A stretch of DNA of 64,000 nucleotides from Prochlorococcus marinus (GTDB taxonomy: Bacteria; Cyanobacteriota; Cyanobacteriia; PCC-6307; Cyanobiaceae): positions 372,001 to 436,000 of the forward strand of contig NZ_CVSW01000032.1 in the NCBI RefSeq assembly GCF_001180265.1, given 5' to 3'. Below, piece by piece: positions 28,841-38,442 of the stretch. The notes below the pieces were generated by a model. That model saw nothing but the letters and a program-made list of their open reading frames with translations. It made no database searches and had not been told where the DNA came from. The position numbers and the translations under genes were made by a program. How positions within the stretch are numbered: the first letter of the stretch is position 1; every line of letters begins with the position of its first letter.

Positions 28841-30295
28841 TTGACAGCTGATACATTAGATAAGATAAAATTTGGAACTGATGGTTGGAGAGGAATTATT
28901 GGTTTTGACTTTAACCTTTCCAATCTTTCAAGAGTTGTTGTCGCTGCATGTCAGGAGTTGCATTATCAATACTATAAACAAGTTAATTCAAAAAAAATTA
29001 TTATTGGATATGATCGTAGATTTATGGCTTGTGAATTCGCCAAGCAAATAGTGCCTTTTGTAAGAGGATGTGGTTTTGAACCGATCTTATCTGATAGCTT
29101 TGTTACAACACCCTCTTGTAGTTTCTATGCCAAAGAAGTCCTTTGTCTTGGAGCGTTAGTAATTACAGCAAGTCATAATCCATATAATTGGCTAGGTCTA
29201 AAAATAAAGAGCTTTAATGGATGTTCAGTTGACGAATCTTTTACAAGTGAAGTTGAAAAAAGATTAATGCTTGGAAATTCAATTGAAAAAATAGATGGTA
29301 TTAATCAATTAGTAGATATTAAGAAATTTCATTTAGATAGAATTAAATCCCTTTTTGATATTGACTATATTTCTAAGAGATTAAAAAAAATGAAATTGAG
29401 GATTTTTGTAGATTCTATGCATGGTTCAGCTGCAAATTGTATGTCTGAGATTTTTGCTTCTAATGATTTAGAAGTTATTTCAGAAATCAGGAAAGATGCT
29501 GATCCTTTTTTTGGAGGAAAACCTCCTGAACCTCTTTTGAATTATGCAGATGAACTAAAACAAGCACTAATAAAAAATTCAACAAATGAAGTGAAAACTT
29601 TGGGAATTATATTTGATGGTGATGGTGATAGAATTGCGGCAATTGATGAAAAAGGAAGATACTCTAGTACTCAAGATTTACTACCATACTTTATAAGCTA
29701 TTTGGGCGAAATTAAAAATAATTCTTATCCAGTTTTAAAGACTGTTAGTGGTTCAGATATTATTAAAAATATATCAGAGAGTCAAAATAGAGATGTTTTT
29801 GAACTTCCAGTTGGCTTTAAATATATTGCTGAAAAAATGATTAAAGAAAAAATATTTATTGGGGGAGAAGAATCTGGGGGAGTTGGTTTTGGTGACTTTA
29901 TGCCTGAAAGAGATGCTATATATGCAGCGATGGTTTTATTAAATGGAATTGCCGAAAAATCTCAATATTTATATGAAACCTTAGATGAAATTCAAGAAGA
30001 TTTTGGGCCAAGTTTTTATAAAAGAATTGATATTAAATTTCCAAATCAGTCGGAAAAAAATAACGTAAAAGATTTTATAATAAAAAATATTCCTGAGAAT
30101 ATTAATAATCACAAGTTAAAAAGTATCTCAGAGATCGATGGAATAAAGTTGAGAATTGATAAAAATTTTTGGCTTCTTTTTAGGTTTTCAGGAACGGAAC
30201 CTCTTTTAAGGTTATATTGTGAAGCACCAAAAGATTCTTATCTAATTGAGGTATTAGAGTGGGGTCAAGAATTTATAAATTTGGCAGGAAAATAA
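28841..30295 (+). CDS. Phosphoglucomutase/phosphomannomutase family protein
   Basis: A 484-residue alpha-D-phosphohexomutase. The start is read as TTG. FGTDGWRGIIG is at the N-terminus, the phosphoserine loop is TASHNPYNWLGLK (S111), the metal site is DGDGDR, the sugar loop GGEESGGVG and the phosphate-binding loop RFSGTEPLLRLY. Substrate preference (glucose, mannose or glucosamine phosphate) cannot be fixed. rdgB begins 2 bases after the stop. Confidence 0.93.
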   Translation: MTADTLDKIKFGTDGWRGIIGFDFNLSNLSRVVVAACQELHYQYYKQVNSKKIIIGYDRRFMACEFAKQIVPFVRGCGFEPILSDSFVTTPSCSFYAKEVLCLGALVITASHNPYNWLGLKIKSFNGCSVDESFTSEVEKRLMLGNSIEKIDGINQLVDIKKFHLDRIKSLFDIDYISKRLKKMKLRIFVDSMHGSAANCMSEIFASNDLEVISEIRKDADPFFGGKPPEPLLNYADELKQALIKNSTNEVKTLGIIFDGDGDRIAAIDEKGRYSSTQDLLPYFISYLGEIKNNSYPVLKTVSGSDIIKNISESQNRDVFELPVGFKYIAEKMIKEKIFIGGEESGGVGFGDFMPERDAIYAAMVLLNGIAEKSQYLYETLDEIQEDFGPSFYKRIDIKFPNQSEKNNVKDFIIKNIPENINNHKLKSISEIDGIKLRIDKNFWLLFRFSGTEPLLRLYCEAPKDSYLIEVLEWGQEFINLAGK

Positions 30296-30297
30296 GG

Positions 30298-30873
30298 ATG
30301 AAAAATTTATTTTTAGCGAGTAAGAATAAAGGTAAAATTCAAGAATATAAGAAATTGCTTGCTGGAGTTAATTGTAAATTGTTACTCCAGCCAGAATCAT
30401 TAGAAGTTGAAGAGGATGGACTGACATTTAGAGATAATGCAATTAAAAAAGCGAGTGAAGTTTCGAGAAAAACGAATAATTTTTCAATAGCAGATGATTC
30501 AGGAATTTGTATTGAAGCACTAGGTGGTAAGCCTGGCATTTACTCATCTAGATATGCAGAAAATGATCAGAAAAGAATTGAACGAGTTTTAAGAGAACTT
30601 GATGGATTTCAAAATAGAAGTGCTTTCTTTATTGCTAATATTTGTGTTTGTTCCCCAAATGGTGAAGTGATTATTGAATCTGAGGCCAAATGTCATGGCA
30701 ATATTATTTTAAACCCCAGAGGAAAAAGTGGTTTTGGGTATGACCCAATTTTTGAGGAGATTTCTACCAGATTAACTTTCGCAGAAATGAATAATGATAT
30801 TAAAGACTCTTGTAGTCATAGAGGTAAAGCATTAAAAAAAATTATTCCAGATTTAATTAAAATTTTTTCTTAA
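30298..30873 (+). CDS. rdgB: Non-canonical purine NTP pyrophosphatase (RdgB/HAM1)
   Basis: RdgB hydrolyses ITP, dITP and XTP to keep them out of nucleic acids. The 191-residue protein starts MKNLFLASKNKGKIQEYKKL at an ATG preceded by AATAAGG. An upstream ATG at 30259 lies inside the mutase gene and adds 13 unrelated residues, so I reject it. IADDSGICIEALGGKPG, GKSGFGYDPIF and SHRGKAL are conserved. Confidence 0.95.
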   Translation: MKNLFLASKNKGKIQEYKKLLAGVNCKLLLQPESLEVEEDGLTFRDNAIKKASEVSRKTNNFSIADDSGICIEALGGKPGIYSSRYAENDQKRIERVLRELDGFQNRSAFFIANICVCSPNGEVIIESEAKCHGNIILNPRGKSGFGYDPIFEEISTRLTFAEMNNDIKDSCSHRGKALKKIIPDLIKIFS

Positions 30874-30875
30874 AT

Positions 30876-32360
30876 TCAATTAACCCAAGATCCATGAAGG
30901 CCATGAGGAATTGAAATGGGTAATTCATAAACAGCTAGTTCTTTTAAGTCTTTTGCGTCTAATATCACTAAATCGCTTCCTCTTCTCTCTCCGTTCCATA
31001 TAAGTATAAATAAAAATCCCTCATCTTCTTTTGAAGAGTTTTCTGATGGGACCATAATTGGTTCACTAACAAATCCACTTGGACCTGCTGACCAAAAAAT
31101 CTCTTCCTTAGAAGTTAAATTTATTTTTTTTATTGATTGAAGTGGAGCGTTCCCCAGCTTTTGAGATGTGCATGCCATCCAACTAAAAGTTGCTTTTAAT
31201 CCTAAGTTTTTAGGATTAACAAAAGCAAATTCACAACATTGTTCACTTAAAGTTTCAAGTTCACAAGTTTTTCTCTTTAGATCGATAATTGATCTTTTCA
31301 GTTTTCCTTCTGGATATTTATCAAAGTCAATATCCCTAAAATTCTCGTCTGGACCAACTGATGGGAAATCATCATAAAAAATACTATCTAATACGATTTT
31401 GGAATCTTTTTCAAATGCGTTTACATGATGAAAAACGAATCCTTCTGGAGCATCTATTGTTAAAGGAGCCTGTCCTCTAAATAATCCACTTTCCCTAGGG
31501 ATTATAAAAAACTTTGCCTTTTTATTTGGGTTTGACTTTAGACATTGTGCTGCTCCCCTTTGTCCCATTACAAACGGAAGAGGATTGAAATCAATAGCAT
31601 TCTGTAAAAATATTGCCCAATTAGTTGTAATTGCGAAATCATGAAGGAATGCAAAGCCATTAAAGGTATCTTTTCTGTCAAAAATGAGCTCTCCAGAATT
31701 TTTACCAGCATTATCAAATTCCATTAATCTAATGGTACTTTTTGGCCCGGTTTGTACTCCAAAAGTGACTAAAAGTTCCGAAGATGTATTTGAATTTAGG
31801 TCTGTTTTGGGATGAGCACTGAATGCTTCGTTAGGCTTGAGTACTCCTTTTAATGTTGTTAAACCAATAGTTTCAAGACTATCAGGATCCATTGCATGTG
31901 GACCTGCTGCTTCCCATAATGCAAGAATTTCATCTCCTAATTTAATGACATGTGTATTAGCGATATTCTTGAATTTTAGATCTAATGCATTATTTAAAAT
32001 CCCTCCATTTTTTTGTGTTCCAAAAACACCTCTATAAATAAATTTATCAATTTTTTCTTCTTCCAAATAGCCTTTAGTTTTAACAAATCTATTTGTTAAG
32101 AATGGCTGACCATTTTCGAATTTTATGGATGTTATCATCCCATCACCATCAAATGGATGATGAACCCATTGTCCACCTCTCTCTAATATTCCTGGTCCAT
32201 TTCTTAATAATGTTCCATTTAAATTTTTAATATTATTACCTTTGCTAATTTTTAGAGGCTCTTTAGTTAGCTCCTTTTCTACATTTTGATAAGCACTTGA
32301 CCAATCTTCTTTTTTAAAAATATTAAATTTATCAATTTTTTTATCTTGTAAATTAGTCAC
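30876..32360 (-). CDS. Carotenoid cleavage oxygenase
   Basis: A 494-residue member of the RPE65/CCD family with a GTG start. These enzymes split carotenoids or apocarotenals with a non-haem iron held by four histidines. Candidate ligands are in SAHPKTD, FLHDFAITTNW, FHHVNAFEKD and IPHGLHGSWV at the C-terminus. NGTLLRNGPGILERGGQWVH near the N-terminus is typical. Known cyanobacterial relatives act on apocarotenals; the substrate here is not known. Confidence 0.92.
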   Translation of the reverse strand: MTNLQDKKIDKFNIFKKEDWSSAYQNVEKELTKEPLKISKGNNIKNLNGTLLRNGPGILERGGQWVHHPFDGDGMITSIKFENGQPFLTNRFVKTKGYLEEEKIDKFIYRGVFGTQKNGGILNNALDLKFKNIANTHVIKLGDEILALWEAAGPHAMDPDSLETIGLTTLKGVLKPNEAFSAHPKTDLNSNTSSELLVTFGVQTGPKSTIRLMEFDNAGKNSGELIFDRKDTFNGFAFLHDFAITTNWAIFLQNAIDFNPLPFVMGQRGAAQCLKSNPNKKAKFFIIPRESGLFRGQAPLTIDAPEGFVFHHVNAFEKDSKIVLDSIFYDDFPSVGPDENFRDIDFDKYPEGKLKRSIIDLKRKTCELETLSEQCCEFAFVNPKNLGLKATFSWMACTSQKLGNAPLQSIKKINLTSKEEIFWSAGPSGFVSEPIMVPSENSSKEDEGFLFILIWNGERRGSDLVILDAKDLKELAVYELPISIPHGLHGSWVN

Positions 32361-32432
32361 AACAAAATAATCGCTTTATCTATCTTCGCCAAAAATCAAC
32401 TGAATTGTGGCTGATTCGAAAAAATTCCTATT

Positions 32433-33038
32433 TTATTGTTTTTCTAACATTCCTTTACTGCTTGGAATTGAATCAGATCTTCTTAAATCTATCTCGGTAG
32501 CCATTCTCATTGATCTTGAAAAAGCTTTAAAGCACGCCTCAACTATGTGATGTGAATTACTACCTCGTATTTGATTAATATGCAGAGTAATACCGCTGTT
32601 ATTTACAAAGGCAATAAAAAACTCTCTTACTAGTTCAGTATCATAATTTCCTATTCTAGGGGCTTTTAATTGAAGATTATAAGATAGATGCGGTCTTCCA
32701 GAGCAGTCTAAAGTGACTTGAACTAATGCTTCATCTAATGGGGCAAAGAAATGTCCAAATCTGCTTATTCCTTTTCTTTCTCCCAAGGCTTTTGAAAATG
32801 CTTTGCCTAATGCGATTCCTACATCTTCATTTGTATGATGATCATCAATATGAGTATCTCCAATTGCTTTTATTTTTAAATCGAACAAACCATGACTGGA
32901 TATTTGATGAAGCATATGATCTAAGAATGGTATCCCGGTATCAATTTCAGAAATTCCATTTCCATCTAAGTTTATAAATACAGAAATATCTGTTTCATTC
33001 GTTTTTCTTTTTATTTCAGATTGCCTTAGAGATGACAT
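32433..33038 (-). CDS. hisB: Imidazoleglycerol-phosphate dehydratase
   Basis: HisB dehydrates IGP in histidine synthesis. The 201-residue single-domain form has [20 protein letters not shown], the manganese-binding [14 protein letters not shown] and a second [16 protein letters not shown] site. Length is normal for the monofunctional enzyme. It lies 20 bases after fabI on the same strand. Confidence 0.97.
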   Translation of the reverse strand: MSSLRQSEIKRKTNETDISVFINLDGNGISEIDTGIPFLDHMLHQISSHGLFDLKIKAIGDTHIDDHHTNEDVGIALGKAFSKALGERKGISRFGHFFAPLDEALVQVTLDCSGRPHLSYNLQLKAPRIGNYDTELVREFFIAFVNNSGITLHINQIRGSNSHHIVEACFKAFSRSMRMATEIDLRRSDSIPSSKGMLEKQ

Positions 33039-33058
33039 TTTTATGCAAAAAACTTTGT

Positions 33059-33841
33059 TTACATTCCATTAATGCAGTAACCCGCATCAACATAAATTGT
33101 TTGGCCTGAAATGCCGCTAGAGAGATCACTTAATAAAAAAGCAGCTGTATTACCTACTTCTGTTTGGGTGACTGTTCTGCGTAAAGGAGCCTTTTCTTCA
33201 ACATTGTGAATCATATCTAAAATGCCACCTATAGCAGAACTCGCAAGTGTTCTTATAGGCCCAGCACTTATTGCATTAACTCTGACTTGTTTTTCGGGAC
33301 CAAGTTCTGCAGAAAGATATCTTACTGAAGCTTCTAAAGCTGCTTTAGCAACTCCCATCACGTTATAGTTAGGAATCGCCCTTTCTGAACCTAAATAAGT
33401 TAATGAGACAACTCCAGCACCATCACTAAAAAGTGGTTTTGCTGCTTTACATAAAGGTGCTAACGAATACGCACTTATATTAAGAGCTCTATCAAAACCC
33501 TCTGAAGTGGTAGCACTATAATCTCCAATCAATTCATCGCGTCCTGCAAATGCTAGGCAGTGAACTAATCCGTCAATTTGCCTCCAATTGTCTTTTATAT
33601 TTTTAAAGATTTCTTCAATTTGAGCTGGATTTTGAACATCAAGAGGCAAAAATAACGATGGTTTTAAAGGTTCAGTTAGTTCTCTAACTTTAGACTCGAA
33701 TCTTCCCTTATCATCAGGCAAATATGTGATTCCAAGTTCTGCGCCAGCTTTTGAAAGTTGTTGAGCGATACCCCATGCTATTGAACGATTGTTGGCAATT
33801 CCTGTAACAAGAATTTTTTTGCCAGTTAGATTTAGAAGCAT
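33059..33841 (-). CDS. fabI: Enoyl-[acyl-carrier-protein] reductase (NADH)
   Basis: FabI carries out the last reduction in each fatty-acid elongation cycle. The 260-residue SDR protein has the [13 protein letters not shown] cofactor loop (about 14-26), [14 protein letters not shown], and the Y-x6-K active site with Y159 and K166. Length is typical. It is divergent from the redoxin gene at 33941. Confidence 0.97.
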   Translation of the reverse strand: MLLNLTGKKILVTGIANNRSIAWGIAQQLSKAGAELGITYLPDDKGRFESKVRELTEPLKPSLFLPLDVQNPAQIEEIFKNIKDNWRQIDGLVHCLAFAGRDELIGDYSATTSEGFDRALNISAYSLAPLCKAAKPLFSDGAGVVSLTYLGSERAIPNYNVMGVAKAALEASVRYLSAELGPEKQVRVNAISAGPIRTLASSAIGGILDMIHNVEEKAPLRRTVTQTEVGNTAAFLLSDLSSGISGQTIYVDAGYCINGM

Positions 33842-33940
33842 TTTGTTTATTATTTCTATTATTCTCCTATATAAGAGTACCTATCTTTATGGATTACTAC
33901 AAAATATACAATAATTTTCTAATATCAAAGAATTTTTAAC

Positions 33941-34540
33941 TTGAACATGGTAAGAACAAATTCTATGGTTTTGGAATTAGGTTTTCAATTACCGAATTTC
34001 GAAATGTTAAATGCTAATTCTTCAAACAATGAATATTTTAATTCTCATAATCTAGATAATCGGCATTTACTTTTAATGTTTATTTGTGCCCATTGCCCAT
34101 TTGTTAAATATATTGAGAATCAAATTTTCACCTTAAGTAAAGAAATTGAAAATACAGTTCAAACAGTTGCAATTTCTAGTAATGATATTGTCACTCATCC
34201 TTCAGATTCTCCTAAAAATTTGAGATTACAAGCACAAACACAGGGATGGAGTTTCCCTTATCTATATGATGAAAATCAAAATTTTGCTAAGAAATTAAAA
34301 GCGGCTTGCACCCCAGATTTTTATCTTTTTTCAAATGAAGGAGATGGTGATTTTTTATTGTATTATCATGGCCAATTAGACGATAGTAGACCAGGTAATA
34401 ATATCCCTCTATCTGGAAAAGATTTGCGCTCTGCTGTAAAAGATTTGAATCAAGATAATTCTTATCCTTCAAATCAGATGCCTTCTTTAGGTTGCAATAT
34501 AAAATGGACTCCTGGTAAAGAACCAAGTTGGTTTAAATGA
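33941..34540 (+). CDS. Thioredoxin-like/AhpC-TSA family redoxin
   Basis: A 199-residue thioredoxin-fold protein. The active-site region is LLMFICAHCPFVKYI with a CxxC (CAHC) pair, and AACTPDFYLFSNEGDG gives the conserved cis-proline region. Starts at TTG 33941, ATG 33947 or ATG 33965 are all possible. Proteins of this type are common in cyanobacteria; the redox partner is unknown. Confidence 0.85.
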   Translation: MNMVRTNSMVLELGFQLPNFEMLNANSSNNEYFNSHNLDNRHLLLMFICAHCPFVKYIENQIFTLSKEIENTVQTVAISSNDIVTHPSDSPKNLRLQAQTQGWSFPYLYDENQNFAKKLKAACTPDFYLFSNEGDGDFLLYYHGQLDDSRPGNNIPLSGKDLRSAVKDLNQDNSYPSNQMPSLGCNIKWTPGKEPSWFK

Positions 34541-34593
34541 ATTAAAAATTTTTTTTACCCATAGAAATATGGTTTAGGGTTAATATATTCACT

Positions 34594-35799
34594 ATGCAGA
34601 TACCTCCATTTACTTTAGATAGGCAGTTCCAAGAAATTGGCTCTGAAATTGAGAGTGAGGTTTCTAAAGTTTTAAAAGAGGGCCAGTATATTGGAGGACA
34701 AGAAATTGCCAAATTTGAGGAGAGTTTTTCAAATCTGATTGGCGTTGAAAATACTATAGGATGTAATAGTGGAACTGATGCTTTAGTATTAGCTTTGCGC
34801 GCATTAGATATTGGTGTGGGTGATGAAGTTATTACCTCATCTTTTAGCTTTTTTGCAACTGCAGAGGCTATTAGTGCAGTTGGTGCTAATCCTGTTTTGG
34901 TAGATATAGATCCAGAAACTTATCTCATTAATACTGAACTAATAGAACAAGAAATAAATTCTAATACCAAGGCTATTATGCCAGTTCATTTATTTGGTAA
35001 TGCAGTGAATATGACCTTAATAAAATCTTTAGCCAAGAAATATGACTTAAAAGTAATCGAAGATTGTGCTCAGGCAACATGCACAATGTGGGGAACTTCC
35101 AAAGTCGGTAGTATCGGTGATATAGGCTGTTTTAGCTTTTTCCCTACTAAAAATTTAGGAGCTGCTGGAGATGGAGGAGCAGTAACAACTTCAGATCAGA
35201 AGATTGCAAAAAAAATTAGAGAACTGGCTATTCATGGCAGCCCAATAAGATATCATCATACCCAAATTGGATATAACAGCAGACTTGATACTATTCAAGC
35301 TGCCATATTAAACATTAAAATTAAATATATTTCTAAGTGGATTAATAATCGCCAAAAAATTGCTAATAATTACCTTAATTTATTAGAAAAAAATCCATTT
35401 ATTAGTTTTCCAAAAATTAGCTCTGATTCAATTTTCCATTCTTGGAATCAATTTGTAGTCAAATTAAGAAACGATAAATATTTTTTAAATCAAGATTTTT
35501 CAAATTTATTTGATACTGATTGTAAAAAATACTATTCCTTAAGGAATTTGGTAAAACAACAACTTTTTGAAAAAGGTATTAATTCAATTATTTATTATCC
35601 AATTCCAATACACGCACAAGTAGCTTACAAAAATAAAAATTTTTCTAGAACAAAACTCATTAATACAGAGAGACTTTGTACAGAAGTTCTTAGTCTTCCA
35701 ATGTTTCCTGAAATTTCATATGAAGAGCAAGTTTATGTAGCAGAAAATTTAAATAAAGTTTTAAAGAATTGTATAGAGGAAATTCAAATTTCCGCATAA
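34594..35799 (+). CDS. DegT/DnrJ/EryC1/StrS family aminotransferase
   Basis: A 401-residue PLP-dependent sugar aminotransferase. CNSGTDALVLALRALDIGVG is the phosphate-binding part, VIEDCAQATC carries the cofactor aspartate, and the Schiff-base lysine is in SFFPTKNLGAAGDGG (K186). Such enzymes usually build amino-sugars for cell-surface polysaccharides, but no glycosyltransferase lies next to it. It overlaps the photolyase end by 16 bases. Confidence 0.93.
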   Translation: MQIPPFTLDRQFQEIGSEIESEVSKVLKEGQYIGGQEIAKFEESFSNLIGVENTIGCNSGTDALVLALRALDIGVGDEVITSSFSFFATAEAISAVGANPVLVDIDPETYLINTELIEQEINSNTKAIMPVHLFGNAVNMTLIKSLAKKYDLKVIEDCAQATCTMWGTSKVGSIGDIGCFSFFPTKNLGAAGDGGAVTTSDQKIAKKIRELAIHGSPIRYHHTQIGYNSRLDTIQAAILNIKIKYISKWINNRQKIANNYLNLLEKNPFISFPKISSDSIFHSWNQFVVKLRNDKYFLNQDFSNLFDTDCKKYYSLRNLVKQQLFEKGINSIIYYPIPIHAQVAYKNKNFSRTKLINTERLCTEVLSLPMFPEISYEEQVYVAENLNKVLKNCIEEIQISA

Positions 35800-37220
35800 A
35801 GTGATTTAAATAATCTTTGTTGTATGTTGTGATTAACAATTGGGCTTGAATAATTATTTTTTTCTAAATTAGATATCTCCCCATTTAATAATTCTGAATT
35901 TGACACTTTAGATAATTCAGGAATCCAATATTTTATATATTCGCAAATAGGATCAAATTTTTTTGCTTGAGTATATGGATTAAAAATTCTAAGTGGTTTT
36001 GGATCCATACCGCTACTGGCGCTCCACTGCCATCCCCCATTATTTGCAGCTAAGTCTCCATCAACCAAAGTCTCCATAAATTTTTTCTCGCCCATTTGCC
36101 AATCGCATATAAGATCTTTTACCAGAAATGAAGCGACTATCATCCTACATCTGTTATGCATCCAGCCAGTACTATTTAGTTGCCGCATTGCAGCATCAAC
36201 TATAGGTACTCCGGTCTCTCCGTTGCTCCAATGCTGAAACCATTCATTATTGTTTTGCCATGGAAAGTGATCCCATTTTTTTCTATATGGACCTTTCTCT
36301 AGCTCTGGGAAATGGAATAAGCAATGTTGATAAAATTCACGCCAAACAAGTTCTTTTTGCCAAGTTTCAATTGATAGATAATTTCCTTGATTTGCAAAAT
36401 CCCAATTTAAATTTAATGTGGAGTTCCAAATTTTTCTAATGCTAATGGTGCCGAATCTGAGAGATGCACTTAGAAAAGATGTCCCATTATGAGAAGGAAA
36501 ATCTCGTGCAGAATTATAAGAATATATTTTTTTTTCGTTAATGAAGTTTTCTAATAATGTTTCTGCAGCATTCTCTCCAGGTCTACATGGACAAATATTC
36601 GAACCAGGAAATTTGATGTTTTTGATAAATTTCTCTAGAACCGAATCAGATGAATTTATTGTTTTATTTTCTTTGAGTTTATTATCTATATCTTTAAACT
36701 GGAAAACAACTTTATCTTGGTCATATGGACCTAATAAATTCATTTTTGATTTAAGGTTTTTATAAAAAGGCCCATAAACTGAATAAGGTTTATTATTTCC
36801 GGAAAATATTTTTATAGGTTCTACTAATAAGTGATCCCAAGTTTCAAGAACTTGAATATTTTGTTCTTCTAAATTATTTTTTATTTTTAAATCGCGATTA
36901 ATCTCATAAGGTTCAATTGATCTATTCCAAAAAACAAATTTAGCATCTATTTTCTTTGCTAATTGAGGAATTATTAATACCGGATCTCCTGCGTCCATGA
37001 TTAATCTACTACCCATTTTTTTCCAATTATTTCCTAATTCTTGAAGCGAATTTCCTAGAAACCAAGCTCTTGAACTTGCATTGAAATCGTGTGGGTAATT
37101 TTTATCAAATATGTAAGTTGAAGTAATAGCATTTGATAATGAAAATGCTTTGATTAAAGCTTGATTGTCAAATATTCTTAAATCCTTTCTATGCCAGAAA
37201 AGTATTCTAGGTTTATTCAT
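35784..37220 (-). CDS. phrB: Deoxyribodipyrimidine photolyase
   Basis: The 478-residue protein repairs UV pyrimidine dimers with light. It begins PRILFWHRKDLRIFDNQAL (antenna-binding Rossmann domain). The C-terminal FAD domain contains WREFYQHCLFHFP, then IVDAAMRQLNSTGWMHNRCR, VDGDLAANNGGWQWSASSG and RIFNPYTQAKKFDP. This is the class I CPD photolyase pattern. It is coupled to the Nudix gene by a 4-base overlap. Photolyase suits life in surface light. Confidence 0.95.
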   Translation of the reverse strand: MNKPRILFWHRKDLRIFDNQALIKAFSLSNAITSTYIFDKNYPHDFNASSRAWFLGNSLQELGNNWKKMGSRLIMDAGDPVLIIPQLAKKIDAKFVFWNRSIEPYEINRDLKIKNNLEEQNIQVLETWDHLLVEPIKIFSGNNKPYSVYGPFYKNLKSKMNLLGPYDQDKVVFQFKDIDNKLKENKTINSSDSVLEKFIKNIKFPGSNICPCRPGENAAETLLENFINEKKIYSYNSARDFPSHNGTSFLSASLRFGTISIRKIWNSTLNLNWDFANQGNYLSIETWQKELVWREFYQHCLFHFPELEKGPYRKKWDHFPWQNNNEWFQHWSNGETGVPIVDAAMRQLNSTGWMHNRCRMIVASFLVKDLICDWQMGEKKFMETLVDGDLAANNGGWQWSASSGMDPKPLRIFNPYTQAKKFDPICEYIKYWIPELSKVSNSELLNGEISNLEKNNYSSPIVNHNIQQRLFKSLYAEI

Positions 37221-37780
37221 AATTTATCTAAAAATTGTTTAGCTCTAAACCAAGCTGTCACAGTTTTTGCGTCAAGAATCTCATCCCCACTAGAAATAAG
37301 ATTATCTAGTTCGTCGGGATCTAAAATTAATACTTCTATATCTTCATCTAAATCTCCTTTAACCTCAAAATTGAGTTTGTTTAAATCACGAGCTAAAAAT
37401 AAATAAATTTCTTCATCTGCATAACCAGGAGCAGGGACAAGAGTTCCTAGTTCATCCCATTTTTTTGCACTGAATCCAGTCTCTTCTTGTATTTCTCTTT
37501 GAATTGAATTAATAGGTGTTTCACCTATTTCCAATGTACCTGCGGGAAATTCTAATAAATACCTTGAAACAGCAAATCTATATTGCCTAAGAATAATAAC
37601 TTTATTGTCTTTTGTAATAGGTACGGCTAATGCTGCCCCAGGATGCCTAATGTATCCATATTCACCTTCATGTCCATTTGGAAGCTCAATTCTATTTATT
37701 TCAAAACTAAATTTTTTTGAATTTAATTCAGAGATTTTTTCTTTAAAAATGGATCTTCTTATAAGGTTTTTATTGCCCAT
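37217..37780 (-). CDS. Nudix hydrolase (ADP-ribose pyrophosphatase-like)
   Basis: A 187-residue protein with a complete Nudix box at residues 81-103: G81, E87, R95, E96, E99, E100, G102. VIILRQYRFAVSRYLLEFPA just before the box is typical of ADP-ribose pyrophosphatases. The stop overlaps the photolyase start by 4 bases, so the two are probably co-translated. The true substrate is unknown. Confidence 0.92.
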   Translation of the reverse strand: MGNKNLIRRSIFKEKISELNSKKFSFEINRIELPNGHEGEYGYIRHPGAALAVPITKDNKVIILRQYRFAVSRYLLEFPAGTLEIGETPINSIQREIQEETGFSAKKWDELGTLVPAPGYADEEIYLFLARDLNKLNFEVKGDLDEDIEVLILDPDELDNLISSGDEILDAKTVTAWFRAKQFLDKL

Positions 37781-37827
37781 AATTTTTAAATAAAATTACC
37801 CTAACAGTTATTTTTCGGTTTTGTAAA

Positions 37828-38406
37828 TCATTTAATAGACCATTTTGGGTCATCAAACTTTGTGATCTTTTGGCTTCTACTTAAGATTTCAGATAGTGGT
37901 GTAATAACAAAATTCCGATTCATAAATCTAGGGTGAGGTAATGTTAATTCCTCGTCAACAGTATGAAAATCTTCCCACCAAAGAATATCTAAATCGAGAC
38001 ATCTTGAAAGCCATTTCTTACCCTTAGGCGTTTCTTCTCGTCCGAAAAATCTCTCTAACTTTTTTAGCTTTTTTAAAAGTAATTTCGCCTTCTTTTTTGA
38101 TGGTTTAGGAAAAGAATTACTTTTTATAAGTAATAGAGTATTTAAATAATTTGGCTGCTCATTTTCAACACCATGAGGTAATGTCTCATAAATTGAAGAC
38201 CAAAAAAAGTTTGCATGAAATTTGCTTTTCTCTTCTTTGTTTTCGTTGGAACTATCTCCCCACTCATTTATTAATTCCTCTATTTTTGGTTTGCAAATTA
38301 ATAGTGACTCAAGAGGGCTTCCGAAATTACTATCAATATTTGCTCCGAGGGATATACATAGTCCATTTTTGATATTAAGATTTGATAATTCCACTACAAA
38401 AAACAA
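37828..38406 (-). CDS. folK: 2-amino-4-hydroxy-6-hydroxymethyldihydropteridine pyrophosphokinase
   Basis: HPPK transfers pyrophosphate in folate synthesis. The 192-residue protein begins a beta strand [15 protein letters not shown] and has the signature [20 protein letters not shown] with [29 protein letters not shown] closes the domain. It is the first gene of a minus-strand run folK-nudix-phrB and is divergent from chlD. Confidence 0.93.
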   Translation of the reverse strand: MFFVVELSNLNIKNGLCISLGANIDSNFGSPLESLLICKPKIEELINEWGDSSNENKEEKSKFHANFFWSSIYETLPHGVENEQPNYLNTLLLIKSNSFPKPSKKKAKLLLKKLKKLERFFGREETPKGKKWLSRCLDLDILWWEDFHTVDEELTLPHPRFMNRNFVITPLSEILSRSQKITKFDDPKWSIK

Positions 38407-38442
38407 AGTTATTGGATAAATTCTATATCAGGCATTTTTAAA

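Noticed and set aside
30259..30297. Upstream ATG as the rdgB start
   Set aside because: It lies within the mutase gene and adds 13 residues that do not fit the family; the ATG at 30298 has a ribosome-binding-like AAGG.
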